Shown piece by piece: positions 58,184-64,000 of a stretch of 64,000 nt of DNA. Position 1 is the stretch's first letter; the number at the start of each line of letters is the position of its first letter. The notes beneath the pieces are model-generated. The model was not told where the DNA came from, searched no databases, and worked only from the letters and a program-made list of their open reading frames with translations. A program made the position numbers and the translations under genes. The stretch is from Actinoplanes regularis (GTDB lineage: Bacteria > Actinomycetota > Actinomycetes > Mycobacteriales > Micromonosporaceae): contig NZ_FZNR01000001.1 of NCBI RefSeq assembly GCF_900188005.1, forward strand, positions 806,001 through 870,000, in the 5' to 3' direction.

Positions 58184-59416
58184 TCAGGCGTGCTGGCGGG
58201 CCTGGGTGGGGGCGGGCGCGGGCGTGCGGCGGGCGACGCCGTCCCGGATCGCGGCGGCGGCGACCGCCGCGGCCACGGCCGGACCGACCCGCGGGTCGAG
58301 CGGCGACGGGACGATCGCGTCCGGACGCAGGTCGTCGGCGACGATCGAGGCGATGGCGTCGGCCGCGGCCACCTTCATCCCGTCGGTGATCGTCGAGGCC
58401 CGGACGTCCAGGGCACCGCGGAAGATGCCCGGGAACGCGAGCACATTGTTGATCTGGTTGGGGAAGTCGCTCCGGCCGGTGGCGACGATCGCGGCGTACT
58501 TGTGGGCGATCGCCGGCGGGACCTCCGGCGTCGGGTTGGCCAGCGCGAAGATGATCGCGCCCGGCGCCATGCCGGCCAGGGCCTCCTCACCGATGTTGCC
58601 GCCGGAGACGCCGACGAGGACGTCCGCGCCGATCAGCGCCTCGGTGATGCCGCCGGAACGACCGGAGATGTTGGTGGTCGCGGCGAGCGCGGCCTTGACC
58701 GGGCTGAGGTCGGTCCGCTCGCCGTGGATGATCCCCCGGGAGTCGCAGACGATCATGTTGGCGCCGTCGACGCCGGCCGCGATCAGGGTCTTGGTGATGG
58801 CGACACCGGCCGCGCCGGCGCCGCTGATGACCACGCGCAGGTCGGCGAAGGAGCGGCCGAGCAGGGCGGCCGCGTTGCGCAGCGCGGCGAGCGTAACGAC
58901 CGCGGTGCCGTGCTGGTCGTCGTGGAAGACCGGGATGTCGAGCTCGGCGTCGAGGCGACGCTCGATCTCGAAGCAGCGCGGCGCGCTGATGTCCTCGAGG
59001 TTGATCCCGCCGAACGACGGCGCCATCGCCTTGACCGCGGCGATGATCCCCTCGACGTCCTGGGTGTCCAGGCAGATCGGGATCGAGTCGACCCCGCCGA
59101 ACTGCTTGAACAGCACGGCCTTGCCCTCCATGACGGGCATCGCGGCCTTCGGCCCGATGTTGCCCAGGCCGAGCACCGCGGAGCCGTCGGTGACGACCGC
59201 GACGGTGTTGGCGGTCCAGGTGAAGTCGGGATAGAGCGACTCGTCCTCGGCGATCGCCTCACAGACCCGGGCGACGCCCGGGGTGTAGGCCAGCGAGAGG
59301 TCGTCCCGGCTGGTCAGGGGGACGGTCGCGCTCATCGTCATCTTGCCCCGGCGGTGCAGGTCGAAGACCGGATCGGCGGCGAGGGCGGGATCGAGCTCGA
59401 AACTGAAGAAAGACAC
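58184..59416 (-). CDS. NAD-dependent malic enzyme (malate dehydrogenase, decarboxylating)
   Basis: A 410-aa prokaryotic short-form malic enzyme that oxidatively decarboxylates malate to pyruvate. The N-terminal domain has LSLAYTPGVARVCEAIAED and GLGNIGPKAAMPVMEGKA (catalytic Lys). FHDDQHGTAVVTLAAL binds metal. The NAD domain shows VISGAGAAGVAIT. It ends in an Ala/Pro-rich tail. GTG 59416 has GGAG 6 nt upstream and is preferred to GTG 59428. There is no PTA-like C-terminal extension. It may supply pyruvate and reducing power in concert with the Kgd and Pta-AckA region. Confidence 0.95.
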   Translation of the reverse strand: MSFFSFELDPALAADPVFDLHRRGKMTMSATVPLTSRDDLSLAYTPGVARVCEAIAEDESLYPDFTWTANTVAVVTDGSAVLGLGNIGPKAAMPVMEGKAVLFKQFGGVDSIPICLDTQDVEGIIAAVKAMAPSFGGINLEDISAPRCFEIERRLDAELDIPVFHDDQHGTAVVTLAALRNAAALLGRSFADLRVVISGAGAAGVAITKTLIAAGVDGANMIVCDSRGIIHGERTDLSPVKAALAATTNISGRSGGITEALIGADVLVGVSGGNIGEEALAGMAPGAIIFALANPTPEVPPAIAHKYAAIVATGRSDFPNQINNVLAFPGIFRGALDVRASTITDGMKVAAADAIASIVADDLRPDAIVPSPLDPRVGPAVAAAVAAAAIRDGVARRTPAPAPTQARQHA

Positions 59417-59554
59417 GGTGAACTCCACACGGCATCGGCATTGATACGTGGCACCTGCACAATCTGGTCGCGAGTATGCGCCAGCAGGCGGTGCGATGCG
59501 GGGGTCACCCGGGAAAGCGACCGCAGCGCGGGTGTGCGCTGGGGATACTGGAGA

Positions 59555-59863
59555 CTAACTTAACCGCCCTGGGCTGGGGTAGTAGCGAAACACCACGCGC
59601 CCGATGACATCTGCCACCCCGTACGCCCGGGAGTCGTCCTGGACGAACTCGTTGTCACCCTGCAACCACCAACCGTCGTCCTGTTCCCGCATCACCCGCT
59701 TAACGACCAGCAGACCGGGCCGGGAACGGAATCGCGCGATCACAATGTCGCCGGTCCTTACGCGTCCGCCGCGACGTGCGATCAGAGCGTCTCCGTGCCG
59801 GAGGGTGGGTGCCATGGACGGGCCCCGCACCAACACCGCGAACAGTGGTAAGTGCCACTTCAA
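59555..59863 (-). CDS. sodX: Nickel superoxide dismutase maturation protease (S26 family)
   Basis: A 102-aa signal-peptidase-like protease. The catalytic Ser lies in VRGPSMAPTL and the Lys in LLVVKRVMRE; the small size and lack of a transmembrane anchor match SodX. It removes the leader of SodN so that the Ni-binding hook is exposed. TTG 59863 is supported by GGAGG 9 nt upstream. It is divergent from sodN with 85 bp between starts, a shared control region. Confidence 0.9.
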   Translation of the reverse strand: MKWHLPLFAVLVRGPSMAPTLRHGDALIARRGGRVRTGDIVIARFRSRPGLLVVKRVMREQDDGWWLQGDNEFVQDDSRAYGVADVIGRVVFRYYPSPGRLS

Positions 59864-59948
59864 GGCATCAAGCCTCCGTCACGTTAGCCTCTGGCTGTAA
59901 GGGGTAGTGTCACTCCCGGATCATCGCAAATTCTATGGAGGAGTCCTG

Positions 59949-60353
59949 ATGCGACTTCCGCGTTTCCTCAAGCCGAGCACCGTGGTCAGCGCGCACTGCG
60001 ACCTGCCGTGCGGCGTCTACGACCCGGCCCAGGCCCGGATCGAGGCCGAGTCGATCAAGGCCATCGCCGAGAAGTACGCGGCGAACACGGACCCCGAGTT
60101 CCGCACCCGGGCGATCCTGATCAAGGAGCAGCGCGCCGAGCTCGTCAAGCACCACCTCTGGGTGCTGTGGACCGACTACTTCAAGGCCCCGCACTTCGAG
60201 AAGTACCCGCACCTGCACCAGCTCTTCAACGAGGCCACCAAGCTGGCCGGCGCCGGCGGCGCCAAGGGCTCGATCGACGTCGCGGTGGCTGACCAGCTGC
60301 TCGGCAAGATCGAGGAAATCTCCAAGATCTTCTGGGAGACCAAGCAGGCCTGA
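59949..60353 (+). CDS. sodN: Nickel-type superoxide dismutase
   Basis: A 134-aa precursor of hexameric Ni-SOD. A 15-residue leader (MRLPRFLKPSTVVSA) precedes the Ni hook HCDLPCGVYDPAQARIEAES: after cleavage His1, Cys2 and Cys6 are the metal ligands and Tyr9 closes the site. The rest is the four-helix bundle (HHLWVLWTDYFK, LHQLFNEATKLAG). GGAGGAG precedes the ATG. With SodX it forms a complete Ni-SOD system. Expression in actinomycetes depends on nickel through Nur; I do not see a convincing Nur box. Confidence 0.97.
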   Translation: MRLPRFLKPSTVVSAHCDLPCGVYDPAQARIEAESIKAIAEKYAANTDPEFRTRAILIKEQRAELVKHHLWVLWTDYFKAPHFEKYPHLHQLFNEATKLAGAGGAKGSIDVAVADQLLGKIEEISKIFWETKQA

Positions 60354-60365
60354 TCATGGCCTCGA

Positions 60366-60391
60366 GCCGGCGCGTCCGCGGACGCGCCGGC
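60366..60391 (+). terminator. Palindromic terminator after sodN
   Basis: A 26-bp exact palindrome (arms GCCGGCGCGTCCG and complement) lies 13 bp after the sodN stop, followed by CTCTGCC without a T-run. Confidence 0.7.
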
Positions 60392-60448
60392 CTCTGCCGT
60401 AACGGAGAGTAACCGGTTAGAGTCTCCACCGACAGGAGGAGGTGGCGG

Positions 60449-60856
60449 GTGACTCAGCTGACCCAGACGGAGCCGGAAGTCGGAGACGACATCGTTCTCC
60501 TGACGGTGCCGGCCGACGGTGGATACCTCGGCGTGCTCCGGACGGCCACCGCCGGGCTCGCCGCCCGGCTGCACTTCGCCCTCGACGAGATCGAGGATCT
60601 CCGGATCGCCGTCGACGAGGCCTGCGCCATGCTGCTGGCCATCGCCACCCGCGGCGCTGAGCTGGAGTGCCGGTTCGCGGTCACCGAGGACGCGCTCACC
60701 GTCGAGGTCACCGTCTCCACCGTGCGCGGCGCCCGGCTGCCCTCCGAGTCCTCCTTCGCATGGAAGGTGCTGACCGCGCTGACCACGTCCGCCGCCGCCG
60801 AGGCCAACGGGCAGCATGCGACGATCCGCCTGCTCACCCGCCGGACTGAGTACTGA
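60449..60856 (+). CDS. RsbW/UsfX-like ATP-binding anti-sigma factor
   Basis: A 135-aa GHKL-ATPase-fold protein. The N-terminal strand-helix (IVLLTVPADGGYLGVLRTATAGLAARL) leads to the N-box region LRIAVDEACAMLLAIA. The usual Asn of the DEA-x-N box is replaced by Met, as in some mycobacterial UsfX-type anti-sigma factors. It ends in a short C-terminal strand (HATIRLLTRR). GTG 60449 has AGGAGGAGG upstream. No sigma factor is adjacent; the STAS protein at 10050 is a possible but unproven antagonist. Confidence 0.85.
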   Translation: MTQLTQTEPEVGDDIVLLTVPADGGYLGVLRTATAGLAARLHFALDEIEDLRIAVDEACAMLLAIATRGAELECRFAVTEDALTVEVTVSTVRGARLPSESSFAWKVLTALTTSAAAEANGQHATIRLLTRRTEY

Positions 60857-61541
60857 CCGTCAGCGCGATGTAATCCAGGTGCCGCGCGGCCATCCTGGTC
60901 GCCCCCTCGGCATCCCGCTCGATCAGCCGCTCCAGCAGTTCCCGATGATCCGCGTCGATCCGGGACCAGTACTCCGGGGGCAGGCCGGCGAACACCTCTT
61001 CGCCGTACGACGCCTGGTAGAGCGGGCGGCCGACCAGCTCGAACAGCGGATTGCCGGTGGCCTTCGCGAGCAGTCGGTGGAACGCCGCGTGGGCGGCGAG
61101 CATGGTGTCGAAGTCGTCGATCCTCGGATCGAAGAGCGCACCGCGCAGCTCGGTGATGTGCTCGTCGGTGCGCCGGATCGCGGCCAGCCCGGCGGCCGGC
61201 GCCTCCAGCACGCGGCGTAGCTCGAGCAGGTCGCCCAAGCCCACCTCGGCCGAGCTCGTGAGCAGCGCAAATCCGGCGGAGAGCCCGTCGGCGAGCTGCC
61301 CGGCGTCCGGGTGCGCGACGAAGCTTCCGCCGGTCACCCCGCGGGTGGTGACGATCAGGTGCTGGCTGGCGAGCAGGCGCAGCGCCTCACGCACCGTGCT
61401 GCGACTGACGCCGATCTTGACGCACAACTCGGGCTCGGGCGGCAGCCTTTCACCCGGTTGTAGTCGTCCCGAAGTGATCTCCGCCCGCAAATCGTCCGCG
61501 AGTTGCTGATAGGCGGGCGGGCGTACCGTTGAGCCGGTCAC
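60834..61541 (-). CDS. GntR family transcriptional regulator (FadR/FCD type)
   Basis: A 235-aa regulator. The N-terminal winged helix (LADDLRAEITSGRLQPGERLPPE, then VSRSTVREALRLLASQHLIVTTRG) is GntR. The C-terminal FCD domain is all-helical, with the usual FDTMLAAHAAFHRLLAKATGNPLF metal-binding pattern and a final HRELLERLIERDAEGATRMAARHL. FCD regulators bind carboxylates such as pyruvate, lactate or gluconate. The target operon is not adjacent. Its 3' end overlaps the convergent anti-sigma gene by 23 bp. Confidence 0.93.
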   Translation of the reverse strand: MTGSTVRPPAYQQLADDLRAEITSGRLQPGERLPPEPELCVKIGVSRSTVREALRLLASQHLIVTTRGVTGGSFVAHPDAGQLADGLSAGFALLTSSAEVGLGDLLELRRVLEAPAAGLAAIRRTDEHITELRGALFDPRIDDFDTMLAAHAAFHRLLAKATGNPLFELVGRPLYQASYGEEVFAGLPPEYWSRIDADHRELLERLIERDAEGATRMAARHLDYIALTVSTQSGG

Positions 61542-61579
61542 CCATCCAGGTTATGCCCAGAGCGGCGACATCGACCCTA

Positions 61580-61975
61580 CTAATCGACGCCCAACGCTCG
61601 ACTGCTGGCCGGGAGCAGCACCAGCACCGCGGTGATCGCGGCCAGCGCGAGCAGCACCAGGCCCAGCCAGAGCGGCCCGACCTGGACCAGGAAACCACCG
61701 GTGGCCAGCAGGAAGAGCTGCACCACCACGGCCGGGCCGCGGGCCCGGACCTTCCGCCGCCCGAGGGCTCGGGCGACAAGGAAGACCGCCGCGGCGGCCA
61801 GCGCCGCCATGACGGTGAGTGAGGCCGCCACACCGACGTCGGCGCCGTCGCTGGTCAGATCGAGAACGACGAGGTACGCCGTGAGCCCGGCCAGCCCCAC
61901 GCTCTGCAGGTAGAGCAGCCGGACTCCCCAGTCGAGGGACGCGGCCGCGGTCGTCACGGAGTTCTCACCGGTCAC
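61580..61975 (-). CDS. Four-helix integral membrane protein
   Basis: A 131-aa protein from GTG 61975, with GTG 61957 as an alternative that has GGTGAG upstream. Helices are LLYLQSVGLAGLTAYLVVL, VAASLTVMAALAAAAVFLVA, AVVVQLFLLATGGFLVQVG and LGLVLLALAAITAVLVLL. The build resembles a widespread actinobacterial small integral membrane family beside DAG kinases and regulators. Its function is unknown. It lies upstream of, and co-directional with, the GntR gene. Confidence 0.75.
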   Translation of the reverse strand: MTGENSVTTAAASLDWGVRLLYLQSVGLAGLTAYLVVLDLTSDGADVGVAASLTVMAALAAAAVFLVARALGRRKVRARGPAVVVQLFLLATGGFLVQVGPLWLGLVLLALAAITAVLVLLPASSRALGVD

Positions 61976-62026
61976 CGCTGCACCATACCGACAGCCCGAA
62001 CCGGTTTCGGCGGGTAAGGTGCCGCC

Positions 62027-62968
62027 ATGCGTGCCTTGCTGGTGGTCAACCCCCGGGCGACGACGACCACCGAGCGCAGCCGAGACGTCCTGGTCCGGGC
62101 GTTGGAGAGCGCGGTCGACCTGACGGTGCGCTACACCCAGCGACGTGGGCACGCCACCACTCTGGCTCGCGCGGCCGCCGAGAGCGGCATCGATGTGTTG
62201 GTCACACTCGGCGGTGACGGCACCGTCAACGAGGCGGTGAACGGGCTGATGACCGCGCCCGCCGGGCTGCCCGGAGAGCCGGCGTACCGACTGCCGGCGC
62301 TGGCTGTGGTCCCAGGCGGCTCGACCAACGTGTTCGCCCGCGCGCTCGGCCTGCCCCGCGACTGGGCGGACGCGACAAGTGTGATCCTGGACGGCTTGCG
62401 TGACGGCCGGCACCGGGTAATCAATCTCGGTCGCGCCGACGATCGCTACTTCACCTTCACCGCCGGCCTGGGCCTGGACGCCGCGGTGGTCCGCCGGGTG
62501 GAGCAGGCCCGGCTGCGCGGCCGGACCTCGACGCCGGGCCTATACCTGCGCGCGGCGGTCGGCCAATTCTTCACTGGAGTCGACCGGTCCGATCCGCCGA
62601 TGGCCCTGGAACGTCCGGATGAGGCGACCGCCGCCGGTCTGGGCACGGTGATCGTGCAGAACACGGCCCCCTGGACGTACCTCGGTGACCGTCCGGTGGA
62701 CCCGAATCCGGACGCATCCTTCGATCTCGGACTCGATGTATTCGCTCTGCGCAGACTGAAGGTTTCCGCAACGGCAAAGACCGTGACACAGCTCGCGTGG
62801 CGCTCCGGTGATCAACACGGTAAACAGGTATTACGGCTGCATGACCTTGCCGAGTTCACCGTGGTCTCGTCCCGGCCCCAAGCATTCCAGCTGGACGGCG
62901 ACTATCTCGGCGAGCGGCAGAAGGTGCACTTCGTGTCCGTCCCATCAGCGCTCCGTGTGGTCTGCTGA
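62027..62968 (+). CDS. Diacylglycerol kinase-family lipid kinase
   Basis: A 313-aa soluble lipid kinase. The nucleotide-binding signature is LVTLGGDGTVNEAVNGL, preceded by VVNPRA. The second lobe carries VVPGGSTNVFARALGLP and TAGLGLDAAVVRRVEQ. It phosphorylates diacylglycerol or a related lipid such as a sphingoid or phosphatidylglycerol precursor. It is divergent from the membrane-protein gene at 61975 and stands alone. Confidence 0.93.
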   Translation: MRALLVVNPRATTTTERSRDVLVRALESAVDLTVRYTQRRGHATTLARAAAESGIDVLVTLGGDGTVNEAVNGLMTAPAGLPGEPAYRLPALAVVPGGSTNVFARALGLPRDWADATSVILDGLRDGRHRVINLGRADDRYFTFTAGLGLDAAVVRRVEQARLRGRTSTPGLYLRAAVGQFFTGVDRSDPPMALERPDEATAAGLGTVIVQNTAPWTYLGDRPVDPNPDASFDLGLDVFALRRLKVSATAKTVTQLAWRSGDQHGKQVLRLHDLAEFTVVSSRPQAFQLDGDYLGERQKVHFVSVPSALRVVC

Positions 62969-63114
62969 CGCCGGGGTACGTCTTACGGGACGTGCTCACG
63001 ATCCGTTACAGAAACACGGGCAAAAGGTCGGCGAAGCGGCCGGGACCGTACTACATTGATGGGAGCGCTCGTCATCCGGCTCCGGCAAGAGCAGGAGAAC
63101 CGGACATAAGGGTA

Positions 63115-63130
63115 GGTGAGGCAGCTCACC
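63115..63130. promoter_or_regulatory. CRP-like binding site upstream of whiB1
   Basis: GGTGAGGCAGCTCACC is a perfect dyad (GGTGAG-N4-CTCACC) matching the core GTGA-N6-TCAC of CRP/FNR family sites. It lies about 35 bp upstream of a TTGACA hexamer, a position suited to activation. Confidence 0.6.
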
Positions 63131-63151
63131 CGCTGGAAGAAACTTCCAGCG
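63131..63151 (+). other. Compact hairpin in the whiB1 leader region
   Basis: CGCTGGAAG and its complement (63131-63139, 63143-63151) flank an AAA loop, directly abutting the CRP-like palindrome. It may be the terminator of the upstream lipid-kinase gene or a second operator. Confidence 0.5.
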
Positions 63152-63379
63152 CTACCCTTGACATCGCGAGAGTTCGTGAAAGCATTCACAAGCGATAAGA
63201 AGTAACCGGTTGCCGCTTGTGCGCGTTCCTAATCCAGAAGCGCGGAACGGCCACCAAACACAAAGGCTTGCTGACGCACTGGTGAGCGTACGGGCACAAC
63301 CCGTCGACACCACGGGCGCATGCATATAGGTAAACAGCACTGTTTTCATTACCCCATCCGAAACAAGGAGTTTGCCGCC

Positions 63380-63634
63380 ATGGACTGGCGTCACGATGCG
63401 ATCTGCCGCGACGAGGACCCGGAGCTCTTCTTCCCGATCGGGACGTCTGGCCCCGCGCTCCTGCAGGTCGAGCAGGCCAAGGCCGTGTGCCGGCGGTGCC
63501 CAGTGACCGAGTCGTGCCTTTCCTGGGCGCTCGAGTCGGGTCAGGACGCCGGCGTATGGGGCGGTATGAGCGAGGATGAGCGGCGCGCGGTCAAGCGTCG
63601 CGGTGGCCTTCGGGTCTCCGCTCCCACTGCCTGA
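63380..63634 (+). CDS. whiB1: WhiB1-type iron-sulfur transcriptional regulator
   Basis: An 84-aa Wbl protein. The four cluster-binding Cys are Cys9, Cys37, Cys40 and Cys46 (CRRCPVTESC). The Wbl turn GVWGG lies at 58-62, followed by the basic tail VKRRGGLRVS. The opening MDWRHDAICRDEDPELFFPIG is the WhiB1/WblE signature. ATG 63380 has AAGGAG 9 nt upstream; the frame is open 60 bp further but lacks support. WhiB1 binds sigma-A and responds to nitric oxide in mycobacteria. The C-terminal tail looks shorter than in the mycobacterial protein. Confidence 0.95.
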   Translation: MDWRHDAICRDEDPELFFPIGTSGPALLQVEQAKAVCRRCPVTESCLSWALESGQDAGVWGGMSEDERRAVKRRGGLRVSAPTA

Positions 63635-63647
63635 CTCAATCCCCCAC

Positions 63648-63692
63648 ACAGCATTTGCGCCCCGGGCCGGACGGCACCGGGGCGTCTTGCTG
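63648..63692 (+). terminator. Terminator after whiB1
   Basis: A stem CGCCCCGG (63658-63665) with CCGGGGCG (63677-63684), extended by an ACAGCA/TGCTGT outer pair, is followed by TTTCGG. Confidence 0.8.
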
Positions 63693-63866
63693 TTTCGGAC
63701 CGCTTACACAGAGCTTCCATTCCACTGAGCGCTAATTCGATCACGGTACGTTTACCCGTACTCCCGAAATGATCTCGAAATTGGTGACTGATCGATTTCC
63801 GTCGCCGCGCCCACACACTCCGCTGTGGACCCTCCAATACCGACTCCCGTTGTCGCATAGCGCAGA

Positions 63867-64000
63867 GTGATCGTTACGGAGAGCAACCTCCGGGTAAAGA
63901 TCGACTCTGCGGCCCGGACAGGGCGCACCCGGGTGATCATGCGGATCCGGCCACACTCGGCCGTCAGACGACCGCTGAGCCACGGAGAAAGCGGACCAGG
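63867..64000 (+). CDS. Possible gene start at right edge, partial
   Basis: An open frame begins at GTG 63867 (alternatives GTG 63933, ATG 63939) and runs off the window. It encodes MIVTESNLRVKIDSAA and then an Arg/His-rich segment. There is weak purine-rich sequence upstream of the GTG. The visible 44 codons show no domain, so this may be a real N-terminus or a chance frame. Confidence 0.25.
   Translation, partial: MIVTESNLRVKIDSAARTGRTRVIMRIRPHSAVRRPLSHGESGP

Larger units (their letters stand above)
62969..63379. other. Long intergenic leader upstream of whiB1
   Basis: A 411-bp region without a convincing gene. It contains a CRP-like palindrome at 63115-63130, a 9-bp stem with a 3-nt loop at 63131-63151, a TTGACA -35-like hexamer at 63158-63163, and an AT-richer stretch before AAGGAG. 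A 68-codon frame at 62992-63198 has no coding character. The size implies a 5' untranslated region of roughly 190 nt for whiB1. Confidence 0.6.

Noticed and set aside
59864..59948. Possible Nur (nickel regulator) box between sodX and sodN.
   Set aside because: Only single TTGC/GCAA half-sites occur; no properly spaced pair is present.
63055..63080. TGGGAGCGCTC near 63059-63069 resembles half of a CebR operator.
   Set aside because: The second half does not follow (CGTCATCC instead of CCA), and the neighbouring genes are not sugar-related.
62992..63198. 68-codon frame in the whiB1 upstream region.
   Set aside because: It spans the CRP-like dyad and hairpin, lacks a ribosome-binding site, and its composition is not protein-like.
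63741..63983. 80-codon minus-strand frame at the right edge.
   Set aside because: It has no recognisable domain or ribosome-binding site and overlaps a competing plus-strand frame; not supportable.

Overview
The window is high-GC actinobacterial chromosome. Genes are dense with GTG and TTG starts. Lineage markers are a WhiB1-type regulator, a fused 2-oxoglutarate decarboxylase/dehydrogenase (Kgd) followed by a 58-residue DUF6104-type protein, a nickel superoxide dismutase with its maturation protease, and Ser/Thr kinase and FHA signalling proteins. Gene content and protein style suggest Micromonosporaceae, probably an Actinoplanes-like organism; that placement is inference. I see no tRNA or rRNA gene, CRISPR array, integrase or transposase. 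The region reads as core chromosome broken up by extragenic repeats.

Layout. 1-9.9 kb: a partial MOSC protein, signal peptidase I, ValS, a Tat-exported flavoprotein, a VOC protein, a Ser/Thr kinase and a CocE-type hydrolase. 10-14.6 kb: regulators (STAS, AraC), small unknown genes including a coupled pair of short ORFs, an oxidoreductase and two small membrane proteins. 14.6-17.5 kb: the first copy of a structured repeat, then a YgiC-like ATP-grasp enzyme behind a small lipoprotein, and an SDR. 17.6-25.4 kb: a carbohydrate block (GH13 enzyme, two CBM5/12-GH18 chitinases, GH16-CBM6 glucanase) with a PadR/membrane-protein pair and DedA inside it. 25.5-31.7 kb: YidC-like insertase, glutamate-cysteine ligase-like enzyme, polysaccharide deacetylase, Nei-type glycosylase, ClpP. 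31.9-34 kb: ddaH-rocD. 34-39.5 kb: FHA protein, lipoprotein, acyltransferase plus patatin, a three-part repeat cluster, MerR-thioredoxin pair, inverted-repeat element. 39.5-46.8 kb: a mosaic membrane metalloprotease, an HtrA protease and a two-component system. 46.8-49.1 kb: an OlsB/OlsA-like pair and a hotdog-like protein. 49.3-56.8 kb: Kgd, DUF6104, Pta-AckA. 56.9-64 kb: MDR oxidoreductase, second copy of the structured repeat, malic enzyme, sodX/sodN, RsbW-like ATPase, GntR regulator, lipid kinase and WhiB1.

How the genes work together. The chitinases and glucanase are secreted polymer degraders; the glucanase lies behind a perfect 16-bp LacI/CebR-like palindrome. DdaH and RocD can pass methylarginine-derived citrulline/ornithine chemistry toward glutamate semialdehyde. 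Kgd, malic enzyme and Pta-AckA are central carbon genes. HtrA with a sensor kinase and OmpR-type regulator resembles the mycobacterial MprAB-PepD envelope-stress locus. WhiB1 has a long upstream region carrying a CRP-like palindrome.

Most unusual items: a hairpin repeat present twice in opposite orientation with a compensatory base-pair change; two further hairpin/tandem-repeat elements; a PqqD-like/M50/CAP/FecR mosaic protein; and a YgiB-YgiC-like pair in an actinomycete. I did not find one clearly new multi-gene system; the repeats and the mosaic protease are the best candidates.
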